Assembly (NCBI RefSeq): GCF_000564855.1
Contig: NZ_AYXG01000101.1
Coordinates: forward strand, 1-64,000
Length of the DNA stretch: 64,000 nt
DNA from: Actinokineospora spheciospongiae
GTDB taxonomy: Bacteria; Actinomycetota; Actinomycetes; Mycobacteriales; Pseudonocardiaceae
Direction of reading: 5' to 3'
Made by a program: the position numbers and the translations under genes. The notes beneath the pieces are model-generated. The model made no database searches. It saw only the letters and a list, made by a program, of their open reading frames with translations, and was not told the origin of the DNA. Shown piece after piece: positions 16,139 to 24,588 of the stretch; the stretch's first letter is position 1, and each line of letters starts with the position of its first letter.

Positions 16139-17602
16139 TCACCGCCCGGCCTTGCGCACCGCGTCGACCACCGCCTCGAACTCCACTTCCAGGCAGCGGA
16201 CGAGCATCCCGGCCTCGGCGACGGACGCCGGGTCGAGGTTGACCCCGATGCAGCAGTTGCCGTCGAACCAGACCATCGTCACCGAGATCGCGCCCCCGGG
16301 GAGCGGGCCGAACGGGTACAGCCGCTGGACCCGCGCACCAGCGAGGTACACCGGCTCGGTGAACGCCTTCATGCTGCTGAGCTGCACGTCGTGAGCGCCT
16401 GCCACGCGGCGGAACAGCGGGATGACGGCCGGGGTGGGAAGAGGAACGAGCAGTTCGGCCAGGTGCACCGGGGCCGCCGCCGCCTCCTCGGCGCGGGCGG
16501 AGGCGATCAGGTCGCTCACCACGCGCATCCGGCGGGCGTTGTCGGTTTCCCCCACCGGGGCGGGGAACCGGCCGACGGTGAAGCTGTTCCCGCTGGAGCG
16601 GGCACCGTTCTCCATCGCGATGGGGATCGCGACGGGGAGCGTGTCGAGGGTGACGCCGTGCCCCTCGTGGTAGCGCCGTATCCCGCCGAGCACCGTGGCG
16701 ACGAACACGTCGTTGACCGACACCCCGTGGCGCGAAGCGGTCTCCCGCATCACGTCCAGGGGGACCTCCAACACGTCGAACCGCCGGGAGGTGCTCCGCC
16801 GGGCCAGTAGCGGGGAGGTATCGCCCAGGCCGGGGAGCAGGACGCGGAACGCCGAATCGACCAGCCGCTGCGCGTGCAGGAGAGTGCCGAACGGTTGCCG
16901 CAGCACCCGCCCGACCAGCCTGCGACCCTCGCCCAGCACGGCCGCCGAGCGCCCCAGCAGGCCGTGCCGCTCGCGGTCCTCGCCGTCCAGCGGTTCGAGC
17001 ACCCGCAGCCGTCCCGGTCCCGGTCGCTCGTCCGGTGCGCGGCCGAAGGCCAGCGACATCATCCGCTGCACGCTCAGACCGTCCATGCTGCTGTGGTGCA
17101 GCTTGAGGAGGAACCCGGCCCGGTCGCCGTCGAGCCCCTCGACGAGCACCGCCTCCCACAGCGGGCGGGAGGGGTCGAACGGGGTGCGCTCCATGAGCTG
17201 GGCCAAGTCCAGTAGCTGCCTGAGGTCGCCGGGGGCGGGCAGCCGGACCCGGTGCAGGTGGTGGTCGAACTCGAAGTGCGGGTCGGGTGCCCAGCGCGGG
17301 GTGCCGATCCCACCCGCGGGCTCGACCACCCGTTCCCGCAACCGGGGGACCTGGACGGTCAACCTGGTCCACTCCTCGACCAGGCGGGACCAGTCGGGCG
17401 CCGAGTCGAGCACGTGCACCAGCACGATGGGCGAGCGCAGCAGGGGCTCGCGCCCCGTGCGCCACATGACCGCCTCCATGCCGGTCATCCCGGAGTCGGC
17501 GCCCGGGGGGACCTCGTCGACGAACACCCTGCTGTCGACCACTTTCCCGCTGTCGGCTACTTTCCTGCTGCCGACGACTTTCCTGCTGTGGTGGCTGTGC
17601 AC
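16139..17602 (-). CDS. Wax ester synthase / diacylglycerol acyltransferase (WS/DGAT)
   Basis: The 487-residue protein carries the acyltransferase motif HHxxxDG (HHSSMDG) in its first half and the C-terminal WS/DGAT block with PIAMENGARSSGNSF and QLSSMKAFTEPVYLAGARV. It would esterify an alcohol or diacylglycerol with an acyl-CoA at the membrane, making wax esters or triacylglycerol. The GTG at 17602 has GGAG 5 bases before it. Its N-terminus is unusual: residues about 6-23 consist of three 6-residue repeats (SRKVVG, SRKVAD, SGKVVD) encoded by an 18-bp tandem repeat, before the usual start of the domain at MTGMEAVMW. It is cotranscribed with an alpha/beta hydrolase upstream and DUF6230/DUF6114 genes downstream. 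Confidence 0.9.
   Translation of the reverse strand: MHSHHSRKVVGSRKVADSGKVVDSRVFVDEVPPGADSGMTGMEAVMWRTGREPLLRSPIVLVHVLDSAPDWSRLVEEWTRLTVQVPRLRERVVEPAGGIGTPRWAPDPHFEFDHHLHRVRLPAPGDLRQLLDLAQLMERTPFDPSRPLWEAVLVEGLDGDRAGFLLKLHHSSMDGLSVQRMMSLAFGRAPDERPGPGRLRVLEPLDGEDRERHGLLGRSAAVLGEGRRLVGRVLRQPFGTLLHAQRLVDSAFRVLLPGLGDTSPLLARRSTSRRFDVLEVPLDVMRETASRHGVSVNDVFVATVLGGIRRYHEGHGVTLDTLPVAIPIAMENGARSSGNSFTVGRFPAPVGETDNARRMRVVSDLIASARAEEAAAAPVHLAELLVPLPTPAVIPLFRRVAGAHDVQLSSMKAFTEPVYLAGARVQRLYPFGPLPGGAISVTMVWFDGNCCIGVNLDPASVAEAGMLVRCLEVEFEAVVDAVRKAGR
17532..17585. repeat. 18-bp tandem repeat (three units) inside the WS/DGAT gene
   Basis: Units at 17532-17549, 17550-17567 and 17568-17585 follow the pattern CTGYCGRCYACTTTCCYG with few changes. 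They keep frame and encode hexapeptides at the N-terminus of the acyltransferase. Confidence 0.75.
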
Positions 17603-17683
17603 GTCCGCTCCTTCGGCCAGTGGGGGTGTGAACGCGGCGGGCCCGGCACCGACCGGGCTCCCGGTGGGGGTCGGGCGGCGGGG

Positions 17684-18529
17684 TCATCGTTCGCGGACCG
17701 GCGGCGGTCGCCGCGACACCGCGCCGACGCGGTCCAGGATCAGCTCGGCGACGGCGTGCGGGTTCTCCCACAGGGCCAGGTGACCGCTCCTCGGGATGAC
17801 GCTGTGCGTCATGACCCCGACCCGGTCGACCAGCGGCTTCGCGTAGACCGCCGCGGGCGCCATCCGGTCTTCCAGCGCCCAGGCGGCGTGGACGTCGTGG
17901 GCGCGGCCGTCGACCGGGCGCACGCCCGCCGACCCGACCAGCCCCCGCATGGCGGGCCAGTACGCGTCGGCGCGGACGAACCCGCGCAGCACCTCCACCG
18001 CGTCGTCCGCGGACAGGGTGTCCACCCGTTCCACCACCGAGCGGAACACGGTGTGGCGCACGGGCGCCCACCGCATCAGGAACGGCGCGTACGGGATCGT
18101 CAGGTGGGCGGCCAGGAAGATCGAGCTGAGCTGCGCGATCAGCCGCGCCCGGTGCCAGGCGTGCCGCCACGCCACCGGTGGGCACAGGACGGTCGTGGAC
18201 AGCGCCCGGCCGCGGCGGGCGAGTTCCAGCGCCACCCACGACCCCAGGGAGTGGCCCACGACGTGCGCCTGCCGGAACCCGGCCAGGTCCATCCAGGCCT
18301 CCACCTCGTCGGCCATGACCTCCGGCATCGGCGATCGCACCGGGCCGTGCCACCGGGCTCCCCAGTGCCCCGCCGTCGTCGGCGCCAGGACGTCGCAGTG
18401 CTCCTCGATCAACCGCAGGACGGGGCGCCAGATCGGCCACGTCCCGCCGAGGCCGTGGATCAGCACCACGGGGTGCCCGCGGCCCGAGCGGTGGTGCGCG
18501 GGCGGGGGTGGCGTCGAATCCCTGCTCAT
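17684..18529 (-). CDS. Alpha/beta hydrolase (lipase/esterase-like)
   Basis: The 281-residue protein shows the alpha/beta-hydrolase fold: oxyanion motif HGLGGTWPIW, nucleophile serine in VVGHSLGSW, and a C-terminal histidine in PRSGHLALWENP. No signal peptide is seen, so it is probably cytoplasmic. It is first in the operon ahead of the WS/DGAT acyltransferase (81 bases apart), which fits a role in releasing or trimming acyl esters. It is divergent from the SARP regulator across a 369-base region. The substrate is unknown. Confidence 0.88.
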   Translation of the reverse strand: MSRDSTPPPPAHHRSGRGHPVVLIHGLGGTWPIWRPVLRLIEEHCDVLAPTTAGHWGARWHGPVRSPMPEVMADEVEAWMDLAGFRQAHVVGHSLGSWVALELARRGRALSTTVLCPPVAWRHAWHRARLIAQLSSIFLAAHLTIPYAPFLMRWAPVRHTVFRSVVERVDTLSADDAVEVLRGFVRADAYWPAMRGLVGSAGVRPVDGRAHDVHAAWALEDRMAPAAVYAKPLVDRVGVMTHSVIPRSGHLALWENPHAVAELILDRVGAVSRRPPPVRER

Positions 18530-18898
18530 ACCCGGTCGGGTCCCTTCGCTCTCGGTCGCGTCCCGGGGCCGCCCGGGTGGCCGGGGGCTCCCCGAACGCG
18601 CGGATCACCGGTCGAGGTCGTGCTTGACGCTAGGGAACGGCTCCGACGACGGGCCGACGAAATCCGGACGCGCCCGCTGACATCCCACCGACAGGCACGT
18701 TCGGTGACAGGCGTCCGCTCACCTGGGGGAACGGGGGAATATGCGAGCGGAACCGGCGACTGTCGGTGATGGAACACCCGCGCTGTTGGGAACTTGTTTC
18801 ACGTCCAATTGCCGCCGGCCACCGCTGCGGTGCTGGCTCACCACCGGGCGGGCCCGCGTCAGGATGAGGTCGGGTGGGGCAGGCGGAGGAGGATGTGC
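18530..18898. promoter_or_regulatory. Divergent promoter region between the lipid operon and the SARP gene
   Basis: No convincing gene is seen. Heptamer-like direct repeats TGACATC (18678), CGACAGG (18689) and TGACAGG (18705) are 11 and 16 bases apart; the 11-base step is the spacing SARP regulators use. GGGGGAA occurs twice (18725-18731 and 18733-18739). These are candidates only. Confidence 0.35.
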
Positions 18899-19663
18899 AT
18901 GCAGGTCCGGTGTCTTGGCCCGATGGTGATCGGAACCGGGCGGCGGGAGGTCGTCGTGCGGTCGTCCCTGCGGGCCAGGGTGCTCGTGGTGCTGGTGGTC
19001 AACGCGGGCGACCTCGTCTCCCGGGAGTGCCTGGTCGACGAGGTGTGGCCGAGCGACCCCCCGGCGGGGGCGGTGGGCTCGTTGCACGCGCACGTCAGCA
19101 GGCTGCGCGGGGACCTGGCCCGCTGGGGCGTCGGTGATCGCATCGACATCGCGGCCGAGCAGGGCGGCTACCGGCTCCGGATGACCGGCGTCGGTCTCGA
19201 CGTCGAGGACTACGAGGGGTTGGCCGCGACCGCCCACCGGCGGCGGCGCACCGCCGCGGGCGAGGTGCCGGAACTGGCCAGAGCCGCCCTGCGGCTGTGG
19301 CGCGGCGAACCCTTCGAGGGGTTGGAACTGGGGCTGCGCGGCCACCTGGCCCGCGCCCGGCTCCAGGAGTCGCGGATGGCGTTGTTCGAGGCACTGGTCG
19401 ACACGGCGCTGACCAGCGGCAGGCACCAGGACGTCGTCGCCGAGCTGCGCGAGCTGACCATGGTCTTCCCGTTCCGGGAGAAGTTCCACGAGCAGCTCAT
19501 GGTCGCCCTGTACCGCTGCGGGCGGCAGGTCGAAGCCGTCCAGGCGTTCCACGGCCACCGCGAGCGCATCTCGCGGGAACTGGGCTTGGAGCCCTCACCC
19601 GCACTGCGCAGGCGGATGACCGAGATCCTGCGCCACGACCCGGCGCTGTGGCAGGCGGGCTGA
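18899..19663 (+). CDS. SARP-family transcriptional regulator
   Basis: This 254-residue protein has the size and two-domain build of small SARP activators: an OmpR-like winged helix (MQVRCLGPMVIGTG through HVSRLRGDLARWG, about 1-90) and a bacterial transcriptional activation domain (about 95-245, ending FHGHRERISRELGLEPSPALRRRM). SARPs typically activate secondary-metabolism or linked operons by binding heptamer repeats. The ATG at 18899 lies 6 bases after GGAGGAGG (18885-18892); an ATG two codons earlier abuts the ribosome site. It is divergent from the acyltransferase operon, its most likely target. Confidence 0.88.
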   Translation: MQVRCLGPMVIGTGRREVVVRSSLRARVLVVLVVNAGDLVSRECLVDEVWPSDPPAGAVGSLHAHVSRLRGDLARWGVGDRIDIAAEQGGYRLRMTGVGLDVEDYEGLAATAHRRRRTAAGEVPELARAALRLWRGEPFEGLELGLRGHLARARLQESRMALFEALVDTALTSGRHQDVVAELRELTMVFPFREKFHEQLMVALYRCGRQVEAVQAFHGHRERISRELGLEPSPALRRRMTEILRHDPALWQAG

Positions 19664-19711
19664 CCCCGGACGGGAACGCGGCCGGGCACCGGAAAAGTAC
19701 CCGGCGGTCCC

Positions 19712-19735
19712 GCGGGCGCATTGATCCGCGCCCGC
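19712..19735 (+). terminator. Weak hairpin after the SARP gene
   Basis: GCGGGCGC (19712-19719) pairs with GCGCCCGC (19728-19735) around an 8-base loop, 49 bases after the SARP stop. The stem is short, so this is tentative. Confidence 0.35.
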
Positions 19736-19962
19736 ACATCAGCGCGGGAGTTGTGAGGTGAGTTACAGATTCCCAATCGGAAGCCCGCACTTGTCACCAC
19801 CTCATACTTCACCGGGTTCTTCTTACGCGGTTCGAGCGCGAGGTGAGGCAAACCCTAAGTCGAGGATCACACCCGTTAGGCGCTAGCCCGCACCATCGGA
19901 TCAGCGGATGATGATTTTCCGACCGAACTCGCCCACTCGCCGTAGAGGGATGGCCCATTCCC
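19736..19962. other. Intergenic region before the XRE regulator
   Basis: This stretch is less GC-rich than its surroundings. The sequence GAGGTGAG occurs at 19755-19762 and 19840-19847, and CACCTCA (the inverse of TGAGGTG at 19754) lies at 19798-19804. These may be regulatory sites for the downstream XRE gene. No gene was recognised. Confidence 0.3.
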
Positions 19963-21177
19963 ATGCGCGTTGTGCCTGACGGCAGGAAGATCGAGCAGCG
20001 TCGCCGGTCGAAAGGACTGTCCAGGAGAACACTGGCCGGTTTGATCGGGCGGAGCCAGGAATGGCTCAGGCAGATCGAAAAGGGAATGCGCCCGTTGGAC
20101 AGCCTGGAGGTGCTGGGTCGCATCGCCGAGGCGCTGCGGGTGGAGAGCTGGTCGGAACTGGTCGACCTGCCGACCGGTCTCGACCTCGACGCCCGACCGG
20201 CCGGGCGCCAGGACTTCGTCCACCTGCTCTGGCGCTCGCTCCTCGGCGTGCGGGAGGGAGGATCGCGGGTCCCGGGGCCGCCCAGGGTGCCCGTGCTCGA
20301 CCGCCGGGTCGCCGGTGTCTGGTCGCGGTGGCACGCGCCGGGCCGGAACCTGGGGGCGATCGCGCACGACGTCGCCTCGCTGCTGAACGGGACGCGCGAA
20401 GCCATGACGTGGTGCGCCGGGAAGCAGCCGCGCGAGCTGCCCGGCGCCCGGCGGGCCCACGTGCAGGCCCTGCAACTGGCGCGCGCGGTGCTCAGCCACG
20501 CCAACGAGCACTGGCTCGCCCACGTCGCGGCGGCGCAGTGCCTGGCGCTCACCCTGCCTGCCGAGGACGCCGTCCTGACCGGCGTCGGCGGGCACGGCGC
20601 GGCCCGCTCCCTGCTCGGCCTCGGCTTCGCCGCCGACGCCCAGCGCTTGGCGCTCGCCTCGCTGGAAGCGCTCGCCTGCGCCCCGGTGCCCGCCCGGCAG
20701 CGCTACGCCGCAGAAGGCGCCCTGCACCTGCTGGCAGCCGAAGCCGCGGCCCAGGCCAACGACGTGACCACCTGCCAGGAAATGCTGCGGGGGGCGGAGA
20801 AGCTGGCCGAGCGGCAGGTCCTGACGGGCCACCCGGTGTTCGGCCCGGTCTCCGCGCAGATCGGCGAGGTGCGCTCGATGATCCGCCTCGGTCACGTCGA
20901 CCTCGCCGTCGACCTCGCCGAGAAGATCAGGGTGGACAACCAGCACCCGGCCGACGAACAGGCCGACCTCTACCTGGCGGTGGCCCACGCGCGGGCCTGC
21001 CGCCAGGACCACGTGCCCGCGCTGCTGGAACTGCTGAAACTGGAGCGCACAGCGGAGGACGTGCTCCGCTACGCCCCGCTCGCCGGGGAGACGATCCGAC
21101 AACTGCTCGAAACCGCCCCGCACAGCCTGCGCGCGGAACTGCGCCGCCTCGACAACCTCGCCCGCGACGGCAACTGA
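19963..21177 (+). CDS. XRE-family helix-turn-helix regulator with TPR-like C-terminus
   Basis: The 404-residue protein has an N-terminal XRE helix-turn-helix (IEQRRRSKGLSRRTLAGLIGRSQEWLRQIEKGMRPLDSLEVLGRIAEAL, about 10-60) and a long alanine-rich helical region with repeat-like pairs (AADAQRLALASLEAL, EMLRGAEKLAE, VDLAVDLAEKIR) that resembles TPR arrays in actinomycete regulators. Such proteins often sense a peptide or small molecule. The ATG at 19963 has only a distant AGAGGG; GTG 19972 is an alternative. It is convergent with a gene for a 76-residue charged protein. No target is evident. Confidence 0.82.
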   Translation: MRVVPDGRKIEQRRRSKGLSRRTLAGLIGRSQEWLRQIEKGMRPLDSLEVLGRIAEALRVESWSELVDLPTGLDLDARPAGRQDFVHLLWRSLLGVREGGSRVPGPPRVPVLDRRVAGVWSRWHAPGRNLGAIAHDVASLLNGTREAMTWCAGKQPRELPGARRAHVQALQLARAVLSHANEHWLAHVAAAQCLALTLPAEDAVLTGVGGHGAARSLLGLGFAADAQRLALASLEALACAPVPARQRYAAEGALHLLAAEAAAQANDVTTCQEMLRGAEKLAERQVLTGHPVFGPVSAQIGEVRSMIRLGHVDLAVDLAEKIRVDNQHPADEQADLYLAVAHARACRQDHVPALLELLKLERTAEDVLRYAPLAGETIRQLLETAPHSLRAELRRLDNLARDGN

Positions 21178-21307
21178 ACAGCCGGTGACGTCGTGACGAA
21201 GAACTTTCCGCTCCGCAATGGCGAACACCGGAGCCGCTGCCCGAACTCCATTCGGTGGAACCCCGCACGAACCGGAGTTCCGGATACCGCCGGGCGCACC
21301 ACTGGGG

Positions 21308-21538
21308 TCAGGCGGAAGCCCTGGGTGCTTCCGCGATCCCGTCCTCCTCGACGACCTCCCGGAGGTCGTGTTCGAACAGGTCGACGAACTGCTTGGCGAT
21401 CCGCCTGTCGTCGATTTCCCGCACCACGTCGATCGCGAGCCTGCCCGCGTCCGACGCCGCCTTCGGCTTGTCCTGCGGTTTCGCGACACGAACCTTGGCC
21501 AAGGCGGTGCGCAGGGGCATGACGTCGGCTTCGGACAT
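21308..21538 (-). CDS. Small charged hypothetical protein
   Basis: This 76-residue protein is rich in Lys, Asp, Glu and Ala and looks helical (LRTALAKVRVAKPQDK, then AGRLAIDVVREIDDRRIAKQFVDLFEHDLREVVEEDG). I do not recognise a family. The ATG at 21538 has AAAGGAA 6 bases before it, which is good support for a real gene; an in-frame extension to 21670 adds a Cys-rich stretch without a ribosome site. It faces the XRE regulator across 130 bases and lies downstream of the split subtilase on the same strand, 259 bases away. Confidence 0.6.
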   Translation of the reverse strand: MSEADVMPLRTALAKVRVAKPQDKPKAASDAGRLAIDVVREIDDRRIAKQFVDLFEHDLREVVEEDGIAEAPRASA

Positions 21539-21797
21539 CGCAGGTTCCTTTCCTGTGCCGTGGAGAAGCCAGCCGGCGGCAGGAGATCTTTTCCATCCGC
21601 CGGTTCCGTGGCAGTGGGATACCCCGGTTCGCGCACACCCAATCCCAGGCAGACAAGGACATGTTTTCATTTTCCGATACCACGATCGGGGGGTTTCATC
21701 GACGATTGGACGACACCGCGAACTTCCCCAAGATCGATTTCATCCCGGTTTCGGAGTTCTTTTCACATGACGCACCGGTCTCGTCCAGCGTGGACAT
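21539..21797. other. Lower-GC intergenic region after the subtilase gene
   Basis: This 259-base stretch is visibly richer in A and T than its neighbours (for example around 21655-21690 and 21760-21780) and probably holds the promoter of the small downstream gene on the minus strand. No second gene or strong hairpin was seen. Confidence 0.4.
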
Positions 21798-24449
21798 TCA
21801 TCGGAGGGCGGCGATGGCGGCCTCCAGGTTCGGTTGGGGGCCGATGTGGCGCGGGTCGGCGGCCGGTTGCGCGGCGCCGGTGGCCTTGAGGAGTTGGCGG
21901 ACCCGCACCGGCGTCAGCGGGGGTCCGGACTCCTGGGCGATGCTCTGCACCACACCCACCGCGCCGACCACGATGGGGCAGGCGCCCGAGGTGCCGTTCA
22001 TGTTGCTCCAGTACACCCGGTTCGGGTCGGTCTCGGTCGGGGTCAGGTCCTGGAGCGGGTCGAGACCGCCGCCGAGGGTGGCGACGCACCTGCCGTACGC
22101 CTGGAGGTCAACGCGCGACCCGTGGGTCGAGAAGGGCATCGAGGTGCGCTCGGCGGGCCTGCCGGGCACGCACTCGGCCGTGCCGGGGATGTCGGGCGGC
22201 TCTCCGGCCCCGACGACGATGGCACCGGAGTCCGGGCGGTCCATGACGGTGCGGGCCAGTGGGTCGTCGGGGTCGTCGAGGTCGTTGCCGCCGTTGCCCG
22301 CGGCCTCCACGACGGTGATGCCCGCCGCGGTGGCCAGGACGACCTCGTCGTAGACCGCCGGGTCGACCTCCCACGGGTACCAGCCGCCGGTCTCGCGGTC
22401 GTAGGACGAGATCTCGACGAGGATCACGTCGCCGGGCTCGGAGTGCTGCCTGGCGAGGGTCATCGAGCCGGGTTCGGCGCCGCTGGCGAGCTGCAACCGC
22501 GCCCGCGGCAGGATTCCGGCGACGCCGAGGCCGTTGTCCGCCTGGGCCGCCACGATCCCGATGACCGCGGTGCCGTGCACGCCCGCGGGGGTGCACGGCG
22601 AGGAGACCATCGTCTGCAAGCGCACCGGCGCGGGGCGGTCGGCCAGGTCCTCGTGGCAGGTGTTCCACAGGTTGCGCAGGCTCGCCGCGCGCTTCTGCAC
22701 CGGGCTGCCGGTGGTGCTCCCGTCGCCGAGCTGACCGCTGCCGTTGGTCCCCCAGCCCCACAGCGCGCCGTCAGCGCCGACGGCCAGGCTGAACGCCGTG
22801 CCCGCGCCCACCAGCGACCGGGTGGCCGTGTCGCCGGGCGGGGACCGCACCTCGGACGGGGAGGACGCGTCCGCCGTGCCGCCGGTGCCGAGCTGGCCGC
22901 TGCCGTTCGCGCCCCACGCCCACAGCGCGCCGCCCTCGGTGACGGCGACGGTGTGCTGGTCGCCCGCGGCCACGTCCGTGGCCGAGTCGAGGTCGTCGAC
23001 CCGGACCGGGGTGAGGCGCGTGGTGGTGGTCCCGTCACCGACCTGGCCGTGGGAGTTGTCGCCCCAGGCCACCAGCGTTCCGTCGAGCAGCCGCGCGACG
23101 CTGTGCCCGCCGCCCGCGCCGACCTGGGCGACGGCGCCCAGGTCCGTCACCGCGACCGGTGTGGCGCTGCCCGCGGTGGAGCCGTCGCCGAGTTGGCCGC
23201 TGTCGTTGGCACCCCAGGCGCGCACGGTGCCGTCGTCCAGCAGCGCCACCGAGTGGTCGCGGCCCGCGGCGACCCCGCCCGGCCGGGTCGAGACGCCGGA
23301 GAGGTCGTCGACCGCGATCGGGGTCGTGCTGAACGGCACCCCGGCGGGCGGTGCGCCGAGCTGGCCGTGGGAGTTGTCGCCCCAGGCGCGGACCGTGCCG
23401 TCGGAGCGGACGGCGAGCACGTGGGCGTCGTCCGCGCTGATGCTCCTGACGCCTGCGAGCCCGGGGACCGGCACGGGCGCCTGCCTGGCCGTCGTGTCGC
23501 CGAGGCCGAGCTGGCCGAGGTCGTTGGCCCCCCAGGTCCACACCGTGCCGTCGGTCGTGAGCGCGACGGAGAAGTCGGTGCCCGCCGCCACCGATTCGAC
23601 GCCCGCGAGCCCCGGGACCTGCGTGAACACCGAGCTGCCCGCTGTCGTGCCGGTGCCGAGCTGGCCGCTCCCGTTGGCCCCCCAGGCGCGGACCGTGCGG
23701 TCGGCCGAGGGCACGTCGGCGTCGCTGATCACCGCCAGCGCGTGGGTCCGCCCGGCCGCGATCGCGCCGGGGCGGACGGCGACCCGGTCCGCGTGCCCGG
23801 CCTCGATGTCGGTCACCGTGACGTTCTCGCCCCCGCCCCCGGGCCGCGCGTTGGCCGCGTCCGCGCCGATCCCGGTGCCCGCGGTCGCGCCGACGGTGTT
23901 GCGGTAGACCTGGTTCGGGCGGAACGGGTCGGCCGCGGGTGACCGCGGTGGCAGTGGGGTGTAGGCGATCTCGACCGCGGGCAGGGCGTTGAGGTCGGCC
24001 ACCAGCGCGCCGGCGCCGCCGGGCGCGGTGATGGTGAACCACGAGTTGAGGTCGGGCAGCTCTCGGTCGGCGCGCTGCTCCAGCCGGAGGCGTTCCCCGG
24101 TGACGACGTCTTCCGGGAGCGGTGTCATCGGGCGCATCGACGCGCCGGGGTGCCTGCTCAGCACGGTCCGCACGGCCGAGGCGTCCCGCGCGTCCTGGGC
24201 CACCGGCCGCCGGTCCCGGACGCGCACGGCGCGGTCGGCGCGGAACTTGACGGCGACCTCGGTGGCGGAGGGATCGGCGAGGACCGCCGCACGGGTCGCC
24301 TTCGCCCGGCTGTGGTCGTAGGCGGGTGCCCTGTCCGCGGTGGACACGGCCGCGGTCCACGCGGGCAGCAGCACGACCGCCAGCACGGCGAGCGCGACCA
24401 CCGGCAGCCGTTTTCGGTGCTGTGCCTGCCATTCGACGGTTGCGGACAT
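21798..24449 (-). CDS. Secreted S8 subtilase with a seven-repeat RCC1 propeller inserted in its catalytic domain
   Basis: The 883-residue protein has a basic N-terminus and one hydrophobic export helix (about 15-33), a propeptide-like region, and then a split subtilisin domain. Catalytic Asp214 (VTDIE) is followed at about 225 by seven RCC1 repeats, each with a WG(A/D/T)N..GQ(L/V)G core (WGANGSGQLG, WGANDLGQLG, WGDNSHGQLG, WGANDSGQLG, WGDNSHGQVG, WGANGSGQLG, WGTNGSGQLG). The protease resumes at about 591 (LWNTCHEDL) with His625 (VHGTAV), oxyanion Asn719 (AAGN) and Ser821 (NGTSGAC). All catalytic residues are intact, so it should be active once folded. GGGGGAG precedes the ATG. The AfsR-like regulator gene ends 139 bases upstream on the same strand. 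Confidence 0.9.
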   Translation of the reverse strand: MSATVEWQAQHRKRLPVVALAVLAVVLLPAWTAAVSTADRAPAYDHSRAKATRAAVLADPSATEVAVKFRADRAVRVRDRRPVAQDARDASAVRTVLSRHPGASMRPMTPLPEDVVTGERLRLEQRADRELPDLNSWFTITAPGGAGALVADLNALPAVEIAYTPLPPRSPAADPFRPNQVYRNTVGATAGTGIGADAANARPGGGGENVTVTDIEAGHADRVAVRPGAIAAGRTHALAVISDADVPSADRTVRAWGANGSGQLGTGTTAGSSVFTQVPGLAGVESVAAGTDFSVALTTDGTVWTWGANDLGQLGLGDTTARQAPVPVPGLAGVRSISADDAHVLAVRSDGTVRAWGDNSHGQLGAPPAGVPFSTTPIAVDDLSGVSTRPGGVAAGRDHSVALLDDGTVRAWGANDSGQLGDGSTAGSATPVAVTDLGAVAQVGAGGGHSVARLLDGTLVAWGDNSHGQVGDGTTTTRLTPVRVDDLDSATDVAAGDQHTVAVTEGGALWAWGANGSGQLGTGGTADASSPSEVRSPPGDTATRSLVGAGTAFSLAVGADGALWGWGTNGSGQLGDGSTTGSPVQKRAASLRNLWNTCHEDLADRPAPVRLQTMVSSPCTPAGVHGTAVIGIVAAQADNGLGVAGILPRARLQLASGAEPGSMTLARQHSEPGDVILVEISSYDRETGGWYPWEVDPAVYDEVVLATAAGITVVEAAGNGGNDLDDPDDPLARTVMDRPDSGAIVVGAGEPPDIPGTAECVPGRPAERTSMPFSTHGSRVDLQAYGRCVATLGGGLDPLQDLTPTETDPNRVYWSNMNGTSGACPIVVGAVGVVQSIAQESGPPLTPVRVRQLLKATGAAQPAADPRHIGPQPNLEAAIAALR

Positions 24450-24588
24450 CTCACTCCCCCGGTCGACCTGAAAACCAGGATGCCCCAGACCACCGACAGA
24501 ACCGTCCGCTTTCCCGGGCGATGGCCGCCGACCGAAGAGGATTCACTCGTTCGAGTGGCGCGCACCTCTGCGGCGGCGCGCCTGCGGT
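24450..24588 (-). other. Gap between the AfsR-like gene and the subtilase gene
   Basis: This 139-base gap lies between two same-strand genes. No long hairpin is seen, so readthrough from the regulator gene is possible; a separate promoter cannot be excluded. Confidence 0.35.

Noticed and set aside
18741-18929. 62-residue Cys-containing frame (with GTCFTSNCRRPPLRCWLTT) before the SARP gene, a possible RiPP precursor
   Set aside because: It overlaps the SARP start, its GGGGGAA is too close to the ATG, it has no leader-like region, and no modifying enzyme gene is nearby.
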